Positions 26,080 through 39,304 of a stretch of DNA of 64,000 bases are shown here, piece after piece. Numbering within the stretch: the first letter of the stretch is position 1; each line of letters opens with the position of its first letter. The translations under genes and the position numbers were made by a program. A model generated the notes under the pieces. It ran no database searches. It saw only the letters and a program-made list of their open reading frames with translations, and had not been told where the DNA came from. This DNA comes from Melieria omissa (Eukaryota > Arthropoda > Insecta > Diptera > Ulidiidae), in assembly GCA_963971225.1 (NCBI GenBank), contig OZ020267.1, forward strand, positions 147,192,427 to 147,256,426, written 5' to 3'.

Positions 26080-28335
26080 TCTTTTTTAAATAACTAGGTT
26101 CTGAAAACGGATTCTGGTGGAGGGGGCCAAAAAAAAATATACGTGCATCGGCATTGTAAAAGTTAACGTCTAATTTTTTTTAGGGGAGTTCAAAGTTTTC
26201 CCCTTTGTGCGCATTCTTATGGTGAATCGGCATACGAAAACCATGTAACCTCACATTTCAGGTATATGATGTGTTTAGAACTTTGATGTCAAATATTACG
26301 ACGAACATTTTTGTAGAGCATTTTAACCCTGTAGCTCCTATTTTTATGGGTCAATTTGACCCTTCTTTTCTAAAATGCCAAAAATGTCCTGTAAAACAGG
26401 ACTTCTTGAGGACAAAATGTACCACGAAAATTTTTGCCATAAATTCTACATAAATTCTATGAATACATCAAAGCTCAGAAATTAACTGGAATGCCAGAAT
26501 TAAGACAAGACTGAAAATGTGTTTAAGTGTTTATTTCGTACTTAATCAAAATAAAGTAGTAAAGTTATAAAAATGAAATATTTCATTAATTCATAGTGAT
26601 TATTTGACTGATTTAGTGATTAATTTTTAACTGTTTTCAGTGTAGCAATTCATTAAATACACTTTTACAGGCCTCGACTGTTTGTAGACTTTGTAGAAGT
26701 GTCAGCGTTTGTTTGCTTTTCCATTTCATTTGTTTGCTACATTTCAAGTAAATGTTTTGAATACTTCAACACGTATTAGTTTTCAATGTTTACAACATAA
26801 AAAGTTTTTATAAATTCTGCTGCACTTTGTTGCTGCACATTATTTAAAGTCGAACACATACTTTTGCCGTTTTTTGCATTACAAATTTATTCAATATTTA
26901 TCACTTTTTTTAATGTTGTCCTTTAGTTGCTCTCAAAATATTATTAATTGTAAAAGTTTTTTCACAAAATTTAATAAAAAATATATTTCATGTAAACTAA
27001 TATTTTTGCAGTGCAATTCTTACAACACTCAACATTTGACTGCCAATTTTTGCACAAACACACATACACAAACACACTCACCATAATGTAATAACAAAAA
27101 ACTTGTGCAATTTTATCTGAAATGTTTATTGAAGCCATTATTGTTGTGCGCTTGAGTGCAACTTGTCGGGGGCCGTGGCACACACATTGACGTCATATGC
27201 CAAATGCTGCACCAGGCTGACCTCATTTTGCGGAGATTTCGTTGTGGTCGGGTGGGTGTTGATTGAAAATTTATGAATGCGTCTTTGCGCAGCTGAAAAG
27301 AGGCTGAAATCACATCACATATACAAACACACATAAACTTATGTAATGTGCAACCAAAAATTCAGAGCATGTGAAAAGAAAGTGAATGCGAAAACAAATT
27401 TTTTGTTTGCGTTGCTTGAGAGATGAACCCAAAATACAAATGAATCGACTGCTGACATGTGAATTGAAATATTTGGGTGAAAATGTAAACACACACAATG
27501 CAGCCAATATGCAACTGCGATGTTTACATTTTGTTTACGCTTTTTTATGAAATATGTGTGTTGTCAATTTCAAAAGTTTGCTGCAAAAATCCTAGAATTG
27601 AGGCAAACAATATTTCAAATACGACCCAAAAAATTTTAATTTTAAATTAGTGACGACAAATTGATGAAGCGGAGATATTATCCAAAGTGTTAATAGTAAA
27701 ATTTTCCACTGCTGATGTCGTATCGAGTCACCGATAGTCATTGTACTTTGTTCAAATCCAGCCAGGCCAACAAATGGCCATGGCACGCGTAGCCCTTTTT
27801 TCAGCAACCCAACTGTTAAATGATAAGCAAAAGTATATAAAAAAGATACATGAAGCCGACAAAAGCCCTGCTGGGCTTACAGTAATTGATTTGACTTTAT
27901 TGATGTGCACAATATTTGGCCTCAAAAGTACGATTGTGCTATCTGCCTTCGTATTATGTCATATTAATCAAAATCTCAGTATTTTTTCCGGCTTGGCAGT
28001 GTAGGCACTTATTTACATTTGTTGTGCACATAAAAAATCAGGGGTTGAAGTTATAAACAGACAGTGGGTACGACTATCTATTTGTTGTTTGATCTAAGGG
28101 GTAGCGACATCATATCGGCTTATCAAAACGGTGGATTTGCATTTATGTGGTTTACTGGCGGCTATTTGGGTTAGGGTAATTGCATAAATAAATGCTGATT
28201 TGTTATCTACATTTGTGCTGGCGCACTGATTGCAGTTGAGTGTGAGTAAAGTATGCTTTCAATGTTATGAAATCAAAAAATTTTTAGTCAGTATTTGGTT
28301 TTTTGAAAATTAACACTATACAAGTATTTTTATGC
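26080..28335. other. Non-coding intronic stretch
   Basis: No gene is recognised. A TA-CACTG...CAGTG-TA pair at 26059-26644 may bound a small decayed Tc1-like element. A near-palindrome GGGTCAATTTGACCC lies at 26348-26362. Short frames, for example at 27741-28004, match nothing I know. Confidence 0.4.
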
Positions 28336-28340
28336 TATTT

Positions 28341-28640
28341 TGGCGTTTTGTGACAGTTTGTGACAACTTGTCACAAAGTTCAAAAAGCTGAAATTGAACA
28401 ATTTTTAACCAGTATTTGCAGTTTTTGAGCCTATAAACTTATATAAGCCTAAAATAAGCAGTTTAGCATAGTGTGACAAGGTGTCACAAATGTCACAAAC
28501 TCTTGAAAACTGTCAAAAACAAACAAAAAGTAGTAAAAATGGTAAGACTTGTCAAAAGTGTTTAATTTAAAGAAATATTACTAGCAAGTATCGACAAATA
28601 ATAGTTTGGCTGCCTTAAAACTTTGAAAATAAATGTTTTT
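28341..28640. repeat. Interspersed TGTGACA repeat, copy 2
   Basis: Matches the 25.6-kb copy in order: GTGACAACTTGTCACAAAGTT, AGCTGAAATTGAACAA, the AACTTATATAAGCCTAAAAT block, a TGTGACAAGGTGTCACA dyad, then AAATGGTAAGACTT. It is immediately followed by a third copy. Confidence 0.75.
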
Positions 28641-28649
28641 AAAATGCCT

Positions 28650-29030
28650 TTTGGCGTTTTGTGACAGTTTGTGACATCTTGTCACAAAGTTCAAATAGCT
28701 GAAATTGAACAACTTTTTACTAGTGTTGAAAGCCTAAAAACAAAAATAAATCTGAAAGCAGCAGTTTTTCACAGTGTGACAAGCTGTCACAAATGTCACA
28801 AAGAGTGGAAAACTGCCAAAACCGATCTAACAGTAGTGAAAATGGCAAGACTTCCTAAAAATTATTGAATTAAAAGAAATATTAATTGCGAATATCAAAA
28901 AATTATAGAGTTTTTCTGTCCCAAATCTCCACAAATCAATTAGAAAATATTGTTTGATGTTCGATATTGATAATAAACTCCTCCACAAATAAAATAATTT
29001 TATGTTGAAAAGCAAGAACTAGTTAATAAT
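28650..29030. repeat. Interspersed TGTGACA repeat, copy 3
   Basis: Shares the same landmarks as copies 1 and 2. Its 3' half (AAATGGCAAGACTT, AAAGAAATATTAATTGCGAA, CCACAAATCAATTAGAAAAT) matches copy 1 better than copy 2, so copies 2 and 3 form a local tandem pair of which copy 2 is shorter. Confidence 0.75.
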
Positions 29031-29034
29031 TTCA

Positions 29035-31545
29035 ATTTTCGTTTTGTTTGAATTTCAGTTTAATTTTTCCTTCTTAATTTCTATTTTTTTTGTTAGCCAT
29101 TACTTGCATATTTCGAGCTCTAAGAACTGTTGTCTGCCGCTTTAATCCAGTCTTATTTTCCCACAAATGAACCTTTTGCACTCAACTTTCTTTGAAAGTG
29201 TAGATTTTGATCTCTTTGATTAATTGCTTAATTACAGCTCCGCTACACGAATAGAGCTACAACAAAAAATCCAGCCACCTCATCTGTAGCAACACTGTGA
29301 ATGTGTGCGACTGTGACTGGTGTGAAAACCTCAAATACCAAAGCAATTAAACGCAAATCTTTTATTGTACGCAATGTAACTGTTGGGATTTCATTATTTC
29401 TCCCAAGTACAGCAGTTTCCTAGCAAATTTCCTGCAAGTCGGTGCTTGGGCGTAATTTTGACATTTCCGGGCATGAAATCACAAGCATTACGACGATACC
29501 TTTTGCCGATTAGGTGGCAACCAATGTTTTTGTTTGAGCAGCAAAATGAACAAAAACAACTTCTAAATTATGTTTTAAAGTTGCTATGTATGTTGCTCAA
29601 TGTTCGCTGAGTTGTGGCGTTGTTGCTTATCAAACTTCTTGGAATTGCCAGAAGGGAAGAGATGAGGGAAAAAATTCAAATTAAAATTCGCTTTGCTGCG
29701 TGTTACGCTTGGTTGCCAAATTCTCACAGCGAGGGTTTGATGAGGGCTTGATGAAGCAAACAGCGAGTACGGCCACTCGGACCGACATCGACCTGAAGTG
29801 GACGGCTGCGGCGCTGACAGGCGGACCGCCTTGAAAGGGTTTCTTCGTGCACCATTAAAGTAATTCAAGTCGAAATAATGCCACGCCAGCGCACATCGCG
29901 TAACGAATCAGCCAACCCAACAACGTTCACATGCTGCTTCGGCACTCGTTGGCTCATTTCAACTCAGTTCACGTTAAGAACGCAAACGTTTGACATTATT
30001 CAAAAAAACACTGCTAAAACTTTATTTGCCCACATGGCAGCGCGTGTAAGTTGTGACGCAGTTGTTGTAGTTTTGATGTTAGTTGCCGCAGCGGTGCGCA
30101 TGCGTGCCGGCTTGCATTGTATGTTGCTCTACGCAACGACCGCAGGCAGCGCGCTCCGGTGGCTGCTCATCAAGTAGGGCTGTGTGCAGTGCTGCAAGAA
30201 GAAGAAGAGGAAGAATTTATGCGCATAAGCTTGCATACACAATTTAATAACCCCAACACGCTAACTAACTGGCGAACTGTAAGCGCGGCTTTCAAACTTG
30301 AACGTCAACGTCAACTTCAACTTTAGCTTCATTGGCATTGGCACCTTTTATGCGGCTGTGGTGGTGGTCCGCGACTGCGTGCCGGCACACATTCCCATTC
30401 CCAGCGACGACAGCGGCGGGTTATCGCTGCCCAACGGTGCATGAATATGCAGCGCGTAACAAGTCGTTGAGCTGGAAGACAGCGCTGCGAAAAAAAACAA
30501 CAATAAAAAACATGCTTACAAGATGGTGAAGAAAATTGATGTAGACAATAACAACAACAACAACAAAAACAGCGGCAATGGCAATGGCAGTGACGTTGGC
30601 GGCAGTGGCAGTGGCAACGTCACGTAACCAAAATGAAAACAATGCAAACGTTATTGCTTCCCTTTGTAATTGTCGATGTTTTTATTGTTGTTATTGCTTT
30701 TGTTGTCAGATCCAATGCTTGAACAACAGGGGTCATGTGGAGTAGGGCTGCCGTTTTTTCATTTTTTTTGCAAGCAATAAACATTTAACCCTCTGACTGA
30801 ATTGGACTTTGTGTTGTTGCTATAAGTAAGAGTTCACTTTTATATTAAAAAAAAATGCATGTAAGCTGTTACGATTTTGTATGTATGGAATAGGTTGAGT
30901 ATTGTTTTCAGTGACTTTAGTCTGTAATCAGTTTTCTTAGCCAAAATGCAAGCAAAGCGCTCTACTGCCACACCGACAGCCAACTTAATTACGCCCAAAC
31001 CTTTGCATAACGCTTTGGCCTGTCTGACTGATTGGTGGGAACCCGTCAGCCGTGGGCAACTTCCGCTACAACCAACACGCCTCAACGTTCATTCATGGCA
31101 TAAAAGTGAACTTGTGTGTGTGTGTGTGAGTGGAAGTGCAGCGTTGAGCTTGAACAATTTGTCCGGAAAGGAAAGAAGTTATTAAAATCAGATTAAAGTT
31201 AAGAGAACTTGACGAGTGGTTACACTTCAGCAAGAGTCAACTTTGGTTGACTAAAGTCAACTTGTAGTCAGTTGGCTGCAGCACTGGAATTGTTGTTGTT
31301 ATTGCTTGGTATGTTTGGTATTCTCACAGCTGAGCGACTTTTGTGCTGTTGGGGCAGTCAATTGTGACAAAAACTGCACTCGCGCGGAACTATGAAATAT
31401 TAACAACAACAAAAACTTGGTACCTACTTGTGTGCATGTGTGACTGTAAGTGGTGAGGCATGTGTGACATAATGCAGCGTGTGAGCATATTTTTATAATT
31501 TGCGGCAAACTTTTAAAGAACAAATTTGTGCAGAAACATGAACAA
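29035..31545. other. Non-coding intronic stretch
   Basis: Contains a GC-richer segment at 29740-30630 with CAA and GGCAGTGGC-type runs. Frames on both strands are short and unassignable. Confidence 0.45.
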
Positions 31546-31551
31546 TTTTTT

Positions 31552-31938
31552 TTTATTAAAATTAAATAAAATTAAATTACTGGATTACTTTTTTCAAAAA
31601 GGATGAAAATGCATTTTGTTATCATTAAAAATGGTTTTATTGCTTTTCAAAGCATTCTTCTTGAAGATTTATATACTTTTTTTATTAAAATTAAATAAAA
31701 TAAAAAATACTGGATTACTTTTTCAAAAAGGATGAAAATGTATTTTGTTATCATTAAAAATGGTTTTATTGCTTTTCAAAGCATTCTTCTTGAAGATTTA
31801 TATACTTTTTTTATTAAAATTAAATAAAACTAAATTACTGGATTACTTTTTCAAAAAGGATGAAAATGCATTTTGTTATCATTAAAAATGGTTTTATTGC
31901 TTTTCAAAGTATTCTTCTAGAAGATTTATATACTTTTG
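31552..31938. repeat. Three tandem copies of the 129-bp mariner 3' end
   Basis: TTTATTAAAATTAAATAAAA begins at 31552, 31681 and 31810, exactly 129 bp apart. Each unit carries the last codons of the transposase (EE.FEKQ stop on the - strand) plus 3' flank. Copies are ~95% identical by eye, so the triplication is more recent than most of the decay. Confidence 0.9.
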
Positions 31939-32905
31939 CATGCGCTCAAACCAATTGTTGAAGCACTTTTTCCACTCCGATTGAGAGACCTTACAAAACA
32001 TGGTTTTTGAATGCTTCAGCAGCATCTTCTGGAGATGAAAACCGTTGACCATGCAATTTTTTTTTTATTTGCGGGAATAAAAATAAATCATTGGGTGCCA
32101 GGTCGAGCTGTATGGCGGATGACCCATTAAATCGATGCTTTGGTCGATCAAACAGACGTTTGTTTCAGCCGATGTGTGAGAGCGCGCATTGTCCAATTTC
32201 CTCCTTGTCCTGTTCTACCGTATTTCATTGAACACTTTTTCCCAAAAAATTGTTGTGTACCACTCAAAATTGACCGTTCTATGTTGCTCTTTCGGCACAG
32301 TAGCCACATGAGCAGTTTTTCCGAAGAAACAGGCGACCATTTGCTTCGATGTGCTGCGTGCCTGAACAACTTTTGTTGGATTTGGCTCTTCTTGGAAGAC
32401 CCACAAGGTCGATTGCTGCTTTGTTTTGGGCTCATATGCATATATCCATGATTCGTCACCTGACACGATCTTATAAACGTCTTTCGAAGTACCGCGATCG
32501 AATTTTTCCATCATTTCTTTGCACCAATCGACACGAGTCTTTTTTTTGAGCTATGCCCAATTATGCGGGATCAAACGAGAACAAATCTTTCTGACAGCTA
32601 AATGTTCATGCAATATCGAATGCACGACCGTGGAACTAATGCTCAAGGATGCCTCATGGTATGCCACATGACGATCTTTCATTATCAGTTCACGCACATC
32701 ATCAATGGTTTCTGGCACAATGACCAATTTTGGACCACCTTCACGAAATTCGTCCTGGAGCGAACGGCGACCACGCTTAAATTCGTTAAACCAGTTATAA
32801 ATTGTCTTGAGGGTTGGTGCTTCATCACCAAATGCCGAATGAAGGCGATCGAAGCACTGTTGTTGAAATAATTCACTTCGGAAATCGTAAAAAATTTTTG
32901 CTCGA
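31925..32905 (-). pseudogene. Broken mariner transposase gene
   Basis: The frame is interrupted by a TAG after HNWA (~32558), a TAG after VFNEIR (32215-32217) next to a small deletion before DNARSH, a one-base shift just after GHPPYS (~32108), and a stop plus further shift after FKNHVL (~32005). The catalytic aspartates can still be seen, but no complete protein can be made. The longest remaining open pieces are about 100 codons. The style of the central region (KQQST, MVACFFGKT) differs from the irritans (Himar) and mauritiana (Mos1) groups; I do not assign a subfamily. Confidence 0.85.
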
Positions 32906-33119
32906 AAATGTTCACAAGTTTAATCCAATTTTTGACCGAGATGAATTTTTCAAGTCAGTGTAAGCGCTTGAACATCAAAATGTTCTAATTACGTTTAGGG
33001 AAAAAAATGACAAACTTTTCAATGGCAATGTCAGATTTTTCGCAAACGTACTAGACCATCGCTATTGAAAAATTATAAAAGGCAGCCTACGTATTAGGTG
33101 TTTTTTCTTACATTTGCTT

Positions 33120-36100
33120 AGCTGTTTTTCTGTCACTATGCCAAATCAAAAAGCTATGAAATATTTCTTTGTCTCGAAGTGCGTGTTTGCCCTTTAGGCT
33201 TTTAGATTAAAAAACTGTTAACTCATTAGCAAAGAAAAAACACTGAAATGACAGCAAAATGTTAGCTTTTGTTTCAGCAACAAACTGTCATTTAACTAAT
33301 TAATTATTGAAAAAGCGTTTGTTGTAGCGGCAACTTGAACTAAAAAAGTTTTCTACGCATTAGCACTTCAGCTTCAGTGATGTAGATTTTCTGAGTTGGC
33401 CATAGTTTAACATAAAAGTTATAATTTTGTTTGTATTAACTGATCTTTTGTGTGACTTAAATGGCCCACAGCCATTATTTGGGCGCCAAACTGTTTGGCT
33501 GTTCAGTCTTTTCTTAAAGGTTCACTTGGCAGCTGCCAGTTGTGACTTACAGCTGATTCTTGCTTTTGTTTTTGGTTGTAGTTTTGTTGGATTATCACCT
33601 CAAGCGCAGCAAATGCGGCCTAAATCTTGCATAAATTAGCCCAAATAGCAAATTATGCAGCAACAAACTACACGTGAAAATAATGATGTGCTTTTTATGT
33701 TTTGGGTTTTGTGTGCCAACAGTTTTTGCTGTCACTTTTAACTGACGTCACTTATTAATTTAATTATATATATAAACAAATTATATATAATTTAACAAGC
33801 ACGCAAATCATTAACTGCAAGATTTTACAATAAAAAAAATAATACCTACAAATTTAAATTGGTCAAAAAAATTATAAGATTTGTTGAGTGTCGGAAAGTA
33901 GCTCAACCATAAATGTTCGGCCTACAACAGTGCAATCCACATTTGCCAACCCAATGTTGTCTGTCTGGTGCGCTAATTGTTTTAAAAACTATAGCTGCAA
34001 ATTGCCATTGTTACTTGTTGTTGTTGTTATTGTTGTTTGTTGTTGTGCGCATAGTAATTGACAGCCATTTAGCTGACAATTTTGCTGCTAATATTCTAAT
34101 TTGTCGCTATTTTTGTACAACCATATACATATTCCATACCATACCATTCCAACCATATTCATATACATGATTTGTTTTTGTAGTTTATAATTGTTGTTGC
34201 TAGCTTTTAGTTTATTATTTTTTGTTGTCAACATTTTGCTGCTACGACAAGTTGCCATTTTTGGTAATTGTTGGCGTTCTGTAGCACTCAACGGTGGCAA
34301 CTGACGCCCAAACTGTTTGAAGTTACACGCATTTATGGCAAATTAATAAAAAAAATTAACAAAAAATAAATACAAATAAATATTAAATGCAATAAAAACA
34401 AACCACGCACAAAGCGACTGTTCGACATGACTAACTTGACTAAATTGTCATTAGGCAGTTAAACACCTTGTTGGCGTATTTTATGATCAAAATAATTTAT
34501 GAAAAATGACTAAAAAAATAATATAAAATAATTAAAAATAATAAAAAAATAATAATAAAAAAATAATAAAAAAATAATAAAAAAATTTAAAAAAATTAAA
34601 AAAGCCTTAAAAATAAACCAAAAATAAAAAATGAATAGAAAAACTGAAAAAAATATTACTGAATGTCAGTAGACGTTGTTTGTATTAAAAATAATGCCAG
34701 CTCAACTCGACAACAACAAAAACAACAATTAGCAGTTTTGCTGCCTGTTGAACAATAAAATAATTGTTGTTCTAACCATTTTCGTTTGTTCGCTCCAAAG
34801 CGGCCAAACTTTGAAAGCAAACTAAAAGCAATTCCTTGTCTGCTGTCGCATAAGTTTGCGTTTAGACTTAGACTTTAGACTTTACTAATTTGTTTTTGTT
34901 AATGTGAATGTTTAATGTTAAACATTTTTTCAAGATATATGTTTTTTGTACTCTTTAGTTCTATAAAAAGTGAGGTTATGTAATTCGTTTGCGTTGAACT
35001 CCAGCGATTGTTCACTACAAGCAATTTTCCAAGAAGTTCTGTGCAGATAAAACAATTGTAAGCAGCTTGGAGCAATAAAGAACAAACATGTTAGTAATAT
35101 TTTTAAAATAGAAAAAAATCCCAGTGCGTAATATTACGTTCAGTGTTTATCTGCGCAGTTGTGTGTAGCTGTCGATATTCATTAAAAGTTCATTTTACTT
35201 GTTACAAACAAAATTATTTCATTTTGTTCTAAACTTCTCTCAGCACTCAATTATAGCCAAATGGTAATCACTGGCTGCCCAATTTTCATGTATAACAACA
35301 AAATTTGACTATTCTTTGTGTTTGCTGTTTTGTTGGCGTCAATGACACTTTCACGCTGGCAGCAGCCACACATTGGCCATGTCTATGGGTGACAACAAAC
35401 CACAGCCATCACGCCAACAACGACAACAACAAAATAGTCCAACACTATTTGGCCTGTTGGGCCCAGCAGCTCAACGCATACAAACCCAACTAAATCCACA
35501 ACAAAATCCCTGCCCAGCTTCCAACTTCAAATCCCACAAAATGCCTAAAAAATTGTAATTGTGTGGCAGAGAAAAAAGCGATCTAAATTTAGCCACACAT
35601 TGCTGCACTTACACACAGTTACAAGTACACTCACAGTGAGACGCACTGCAGGGACGTTGGCAGTTGGGGCACTGTGGGGCCAATTTAGACACCAATGGGA
35701 AATGGTAGATTTTTTTTTAGATTTTTTATAGATCTTTTGTGACAGCTTTATTTCACACTTTCTCAGCTTGCAATCGTAAAAGCTTAAAAATTTGCTTATG
35801 TCTCAACATTTCTGTTACGACGCCCTTGTCCTCCGCTTTCGGTTTAATTTTCTTTTCATTTTATATGAAAATTTATTGCAACTGTTTGTTTGCCTCAAAA
35901 ACCACCAACAAACTGCTGGCAGTGCTGCCAATTGCCGCAATTTGCACCGCACAATGCGTGTAATAAATTTTTAAAATACTCGCACGCCATCAAAATAACA
36001 AAAATATTAACAACAACAAAAAAAAAAACACAAGCGCAGCTCATTGCGGCACAGCTGGAAGTTATTTTTAACTATTTTGCGCCGCATGCGGAAAAATTGC

Positions 36101-36175
36101 AGCATAATTTCGCACACTTCATTGTGGTTTGTAAAAATGCTGGGTTTTTGAGGCGCGTGATATAAAAAATTAAAA
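33120..36175. other. Non-coding intronic stretch
   Basis: AT-rich with (TTG)n, and an A/T-only run at 34495-34615. No gene or RNA signature is recognised. Confidence 0.5.
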
Positions 36176-36179
36176 TGAT

Positions 36180-38960
36180 TTAAACTAAAAATAAGTTACT
36201 TAATAACAATTTCAAAAAATAAACATAAATTCAAGTTGAATTAGGGGAAAAAATTAATTAAAAAAAATATGATTAAAAATAGCAACTAAATGGAAAGTAA
36301 AATTTGGTTCAAAACTTTTAATATAGCAAGAAAAAGTTGAAAAATTAAAACAAAAATGAGACATAATCATTAATAATAAAAACACCAAATTTAATTAAAA
36401 TAAATAAAAAGCAAAGTAGGAGCCAGAACTGACAAGAAAAACAAAAAAATAAATTAATAAGTAAAAAAATAAAGTAAAAGTAAAAAAAGTAAAAAAGTTA
36501 GAAAATAAAAAAATTAAAAGTAATCAATAATTTTGAAAACAAAAAATAAATTAAAAACTAAATACGAAGCAAAATAGAAGCAAGAACTGACAAGAAAAAA
36601 AAATTAATAAATAAAAAAGTAAAGTAAAAGGAAAAAAGTAAAAAATTTTGAAAATAACAAAATTAAAAGTAATCAATAATTTTGAAAACAAAAAATAAAA
36701 TTAAAATGAAAAAATAAATAAGAAGCAAAATAGAAGCAAGAAATGACAAGAAAAACAAAAACAAATAAATTAAAAGCAAAATAAGTATTAGTTCAAAAAC
36801 TTTAATATAGCAAAAAAAGTTGGAAAATTAAAACAAAAATGAAAAATAATCATTAATAATAAAAAATAAAAATCCAAAAATAAAAGTTAGAAAATAAAAA
36901 AATTCAAAGTAATTATTAATTTTGAAAACACAAAATAAAATAAAAAAAAATAAACAAAAAGCAAAATAAAAGTAAGAACTGTGAAGAAAAACCAAAATAA
37001 TAAATAATTAAATAAAGTAAAAGCAAAATAAATATTAGTTCAAAAGTTTAAATATAGCCAAAAAAGTTAAAAAATTAAAAATTAAGAATAATCATTAATT
37101 ATAAAAACACAAAAAATAAAATTAAAATAAATAAAAAGCAAAATTGGACAAAATCTGACAAGAAAAACAAAAACAAATAAATAAATAATCAAAAAATAAA
37201 GTAAAAGCAAAGTAAAATTTAGTTCAAAAATTTCAATATAGCAAGAAAATGTTAGAAAATTAAAAAAATAATAATAATTTATAATAAAAACAAAAAATAA
37301 ATTTAAGCAATTTAATTTAAAAAAATAAATAAAAAGCAAAATTGGAACAAGAACTGACAAGAAAAACCAAATAAAAAATAAACAAAGTTCAAACAATCAC
37401 TAAATTGCAAAATAGAAAATTGGGGAAAGAATTAAAAAAAAAATTCAATAACACAAAACAATTGAACTAAACTCAAAGAATTGAATAGTTAAAAAAGAAA
37501 AATAGATAAAGTTATATAAAGTTTAGAGTAATAAATCGAAAACTATTTCTGCAATGAAGTTCAAAAAGTAAAAACAATGTAAGAAACAAAGCAATGAAAA
37601 AAGTTAATTCAATAAGTTTTAGAAATTTCAAATAACAAAAAAAATCTCAAAAATAAAACAAAATTTTATAAACAATAAATAAAAAAAAATTAATTTAAAA
37701 ATTAAAAAAAAAATCAAAACAAATCCAAAGCAGTGGAAGAAAACCCATTATTGTATAAAGTTAAAATAATAAAAACAATTTAAGAAACCAAAAGCAATAA
37801 AAAAGTTAATTCAATAAGTTTAAAAAATTTAAAAGAACTAAGAAATCTCAAAAATAAAATAAAATCTTATAAACAATAAATAGAAAAAATTTAATTAATT
37901 TAAAAAGTTAACAAAACCAAAAAAAATATTAAAACATATCCAAAGCAGTGGAAGAAAACCCATTTATGCAATAAAGTTAAACAAAAAAGGCAAAAACAAT
38001 TTAAGAAACCATAAGCAATAAAAAAGTTAATTAGTAAAGTTTAAGAATTTTAAATAATTAAAAAATTATAAAAATAAAACAAAATTTAAAAACAAACAAT
38101 AAATTTTAAAATAATAAATAAATAAAGTCAAAATAATAAGAAAAAAAAAAAAAAAAAGGATGTAAATAAAAAAAAAATTTAATTAATTTAGAAACTTAAA
38201 AACATTCAAAACAAATCCAATAATGTTAAAAAAGTAGAAACAATATGAGAAACCAAAAGCAATAAAAAAACATTAATTAAATAAGTTTTAGAAATTTAAA
38301 ATAACTAAAAAATCAAACATAAAACAAAATTGTGCAAAAAATAAAAAAAATATGTAAATCCATTTGAAAATAAAAAGAAAAAATAAAAAGAAAATCGATT
38401 GTTTTGATTGACAACCACTGGAAAACAATAATAAAAGTTCAAATAATGTGAAAATGATAATAAAACTAAATTCAGGAAAATGAGAGCAAAGAAATACAAA
38501 TTTGGTAAAACTTTTAAATAACAAATAAAAAATTAATTCAATAAAATGCATAAAATAAAAAAAACATTTAAAACAAAGAATTGTTCTCTTCTTAAATAAA
38601 AAAATAATATAATAGGTTCAAGTAATTATTATAAAAAATAATAAAAATAAAAAAATAAAAAAAATAAAAAAATTATAACAAAATAATAATACAAAAATAA
38701 AAATAAAAAATTCTATACAAAATTTAAAAAATTTAGTGAAAATAATACAAAAACAAACCAAAAATTTCCAATTAAATTTAAAAGAAACCAAACACAAAAT
38801 TAAAAATCAAACATTAAACGAATATTAATTAAATAAAAATTAATTATATATATAAAAAATAAATAATAAGTGATGTTTAATTAATTAATAAATAAATAAA
38901 TAATTATAATAAATAAATAATAAATTAAATAAAAATCAACTAAATAAAAGTTAAATACAA
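36180..38960. repeat. A-rich, strand-asymmetric degenerate repeat tract (~2.8 kb)
   Basis: The + strand is overwhelmingly A with very little C. A phrase like AGCAAAATAGAAGCAAGAACTGACAAGAAAAA recurs near 36410, 36570, 36730, 36960, 37135 and 37335. A second phrase, CCAAAGCAGTGGAAGAAAACCCA, recurs at ~37725 and ~37937. So the tract is an old tandem expansion with ~160-210-bp periods. Phe/Leu/Ile-rich frames on the - strand are poly-T artefacts. Confidence 0.75.
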
Positions 38961-39304
38961 AGTGTTTCAGTTTCTAAGCATAAAATATTTGTTTCTAACT
39001 TTTTGTCACTATTGTTTATTTTTTGGCTTATTTTGTTGTTGTTTTGCTTTTATGTTTGTTACTTGTTATTTTCTTGATTTTTGTTTTTTTTGTCAAAGTT
39101 TGTCGCAACTTTTCAGCCAAGTTTGTGCTGTCATGTCATGTCGGTCGATTGTTGTTGTGTTGCGTTTCCAAGGAAATGATTTTGTGCCTTTTCGGTCAAT
39201 GGAAATGTAATGTAACTAAAAATATATAAATCATGTCACCAATGAGCCAACGAGCAAACGGGGAAAAAATACAGAGCAAAAAAATGTCTGTTGTACACGT
39301 GAAA

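Larger units (their letters stand above)
31552..33115 (-). mobile_element. Degenerate mariner (Tc1/mariner) transposon, - strand
   Basis: On the - strand the body encodes mariner transposase in pieces. The helix-turn-helix part (FGDEAPTLKTIYNWFNEFKRG, ~32840-32770) is followed by SGDESWIYAYEPKTKQQST (~32460-32400) holding the first catalytic Asp, by the second Asp in DNARSHTSAETN (~32190), by LAPND with the third Asp (~32090), and by a C-terminal NNWFERMQKY block (~31950). This is the DD34D pattern. The outer ends are estimates; no clean terminal inverted repeat was found. The left end carries a triplication described separately. Confidence 0.85.

Noticed and set aside
27741..28004. 87-codon + frame after a TGTTCAAATCC tRNA-B-box-like motif
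   Set aside because: No partner A box or cloverleaf is found, and the peptide matches no known family.
37082..37396. 104-codon - strand hydrophobic frame
   Set aside because: Product of the A-rich repeat read on the T-rich strand.
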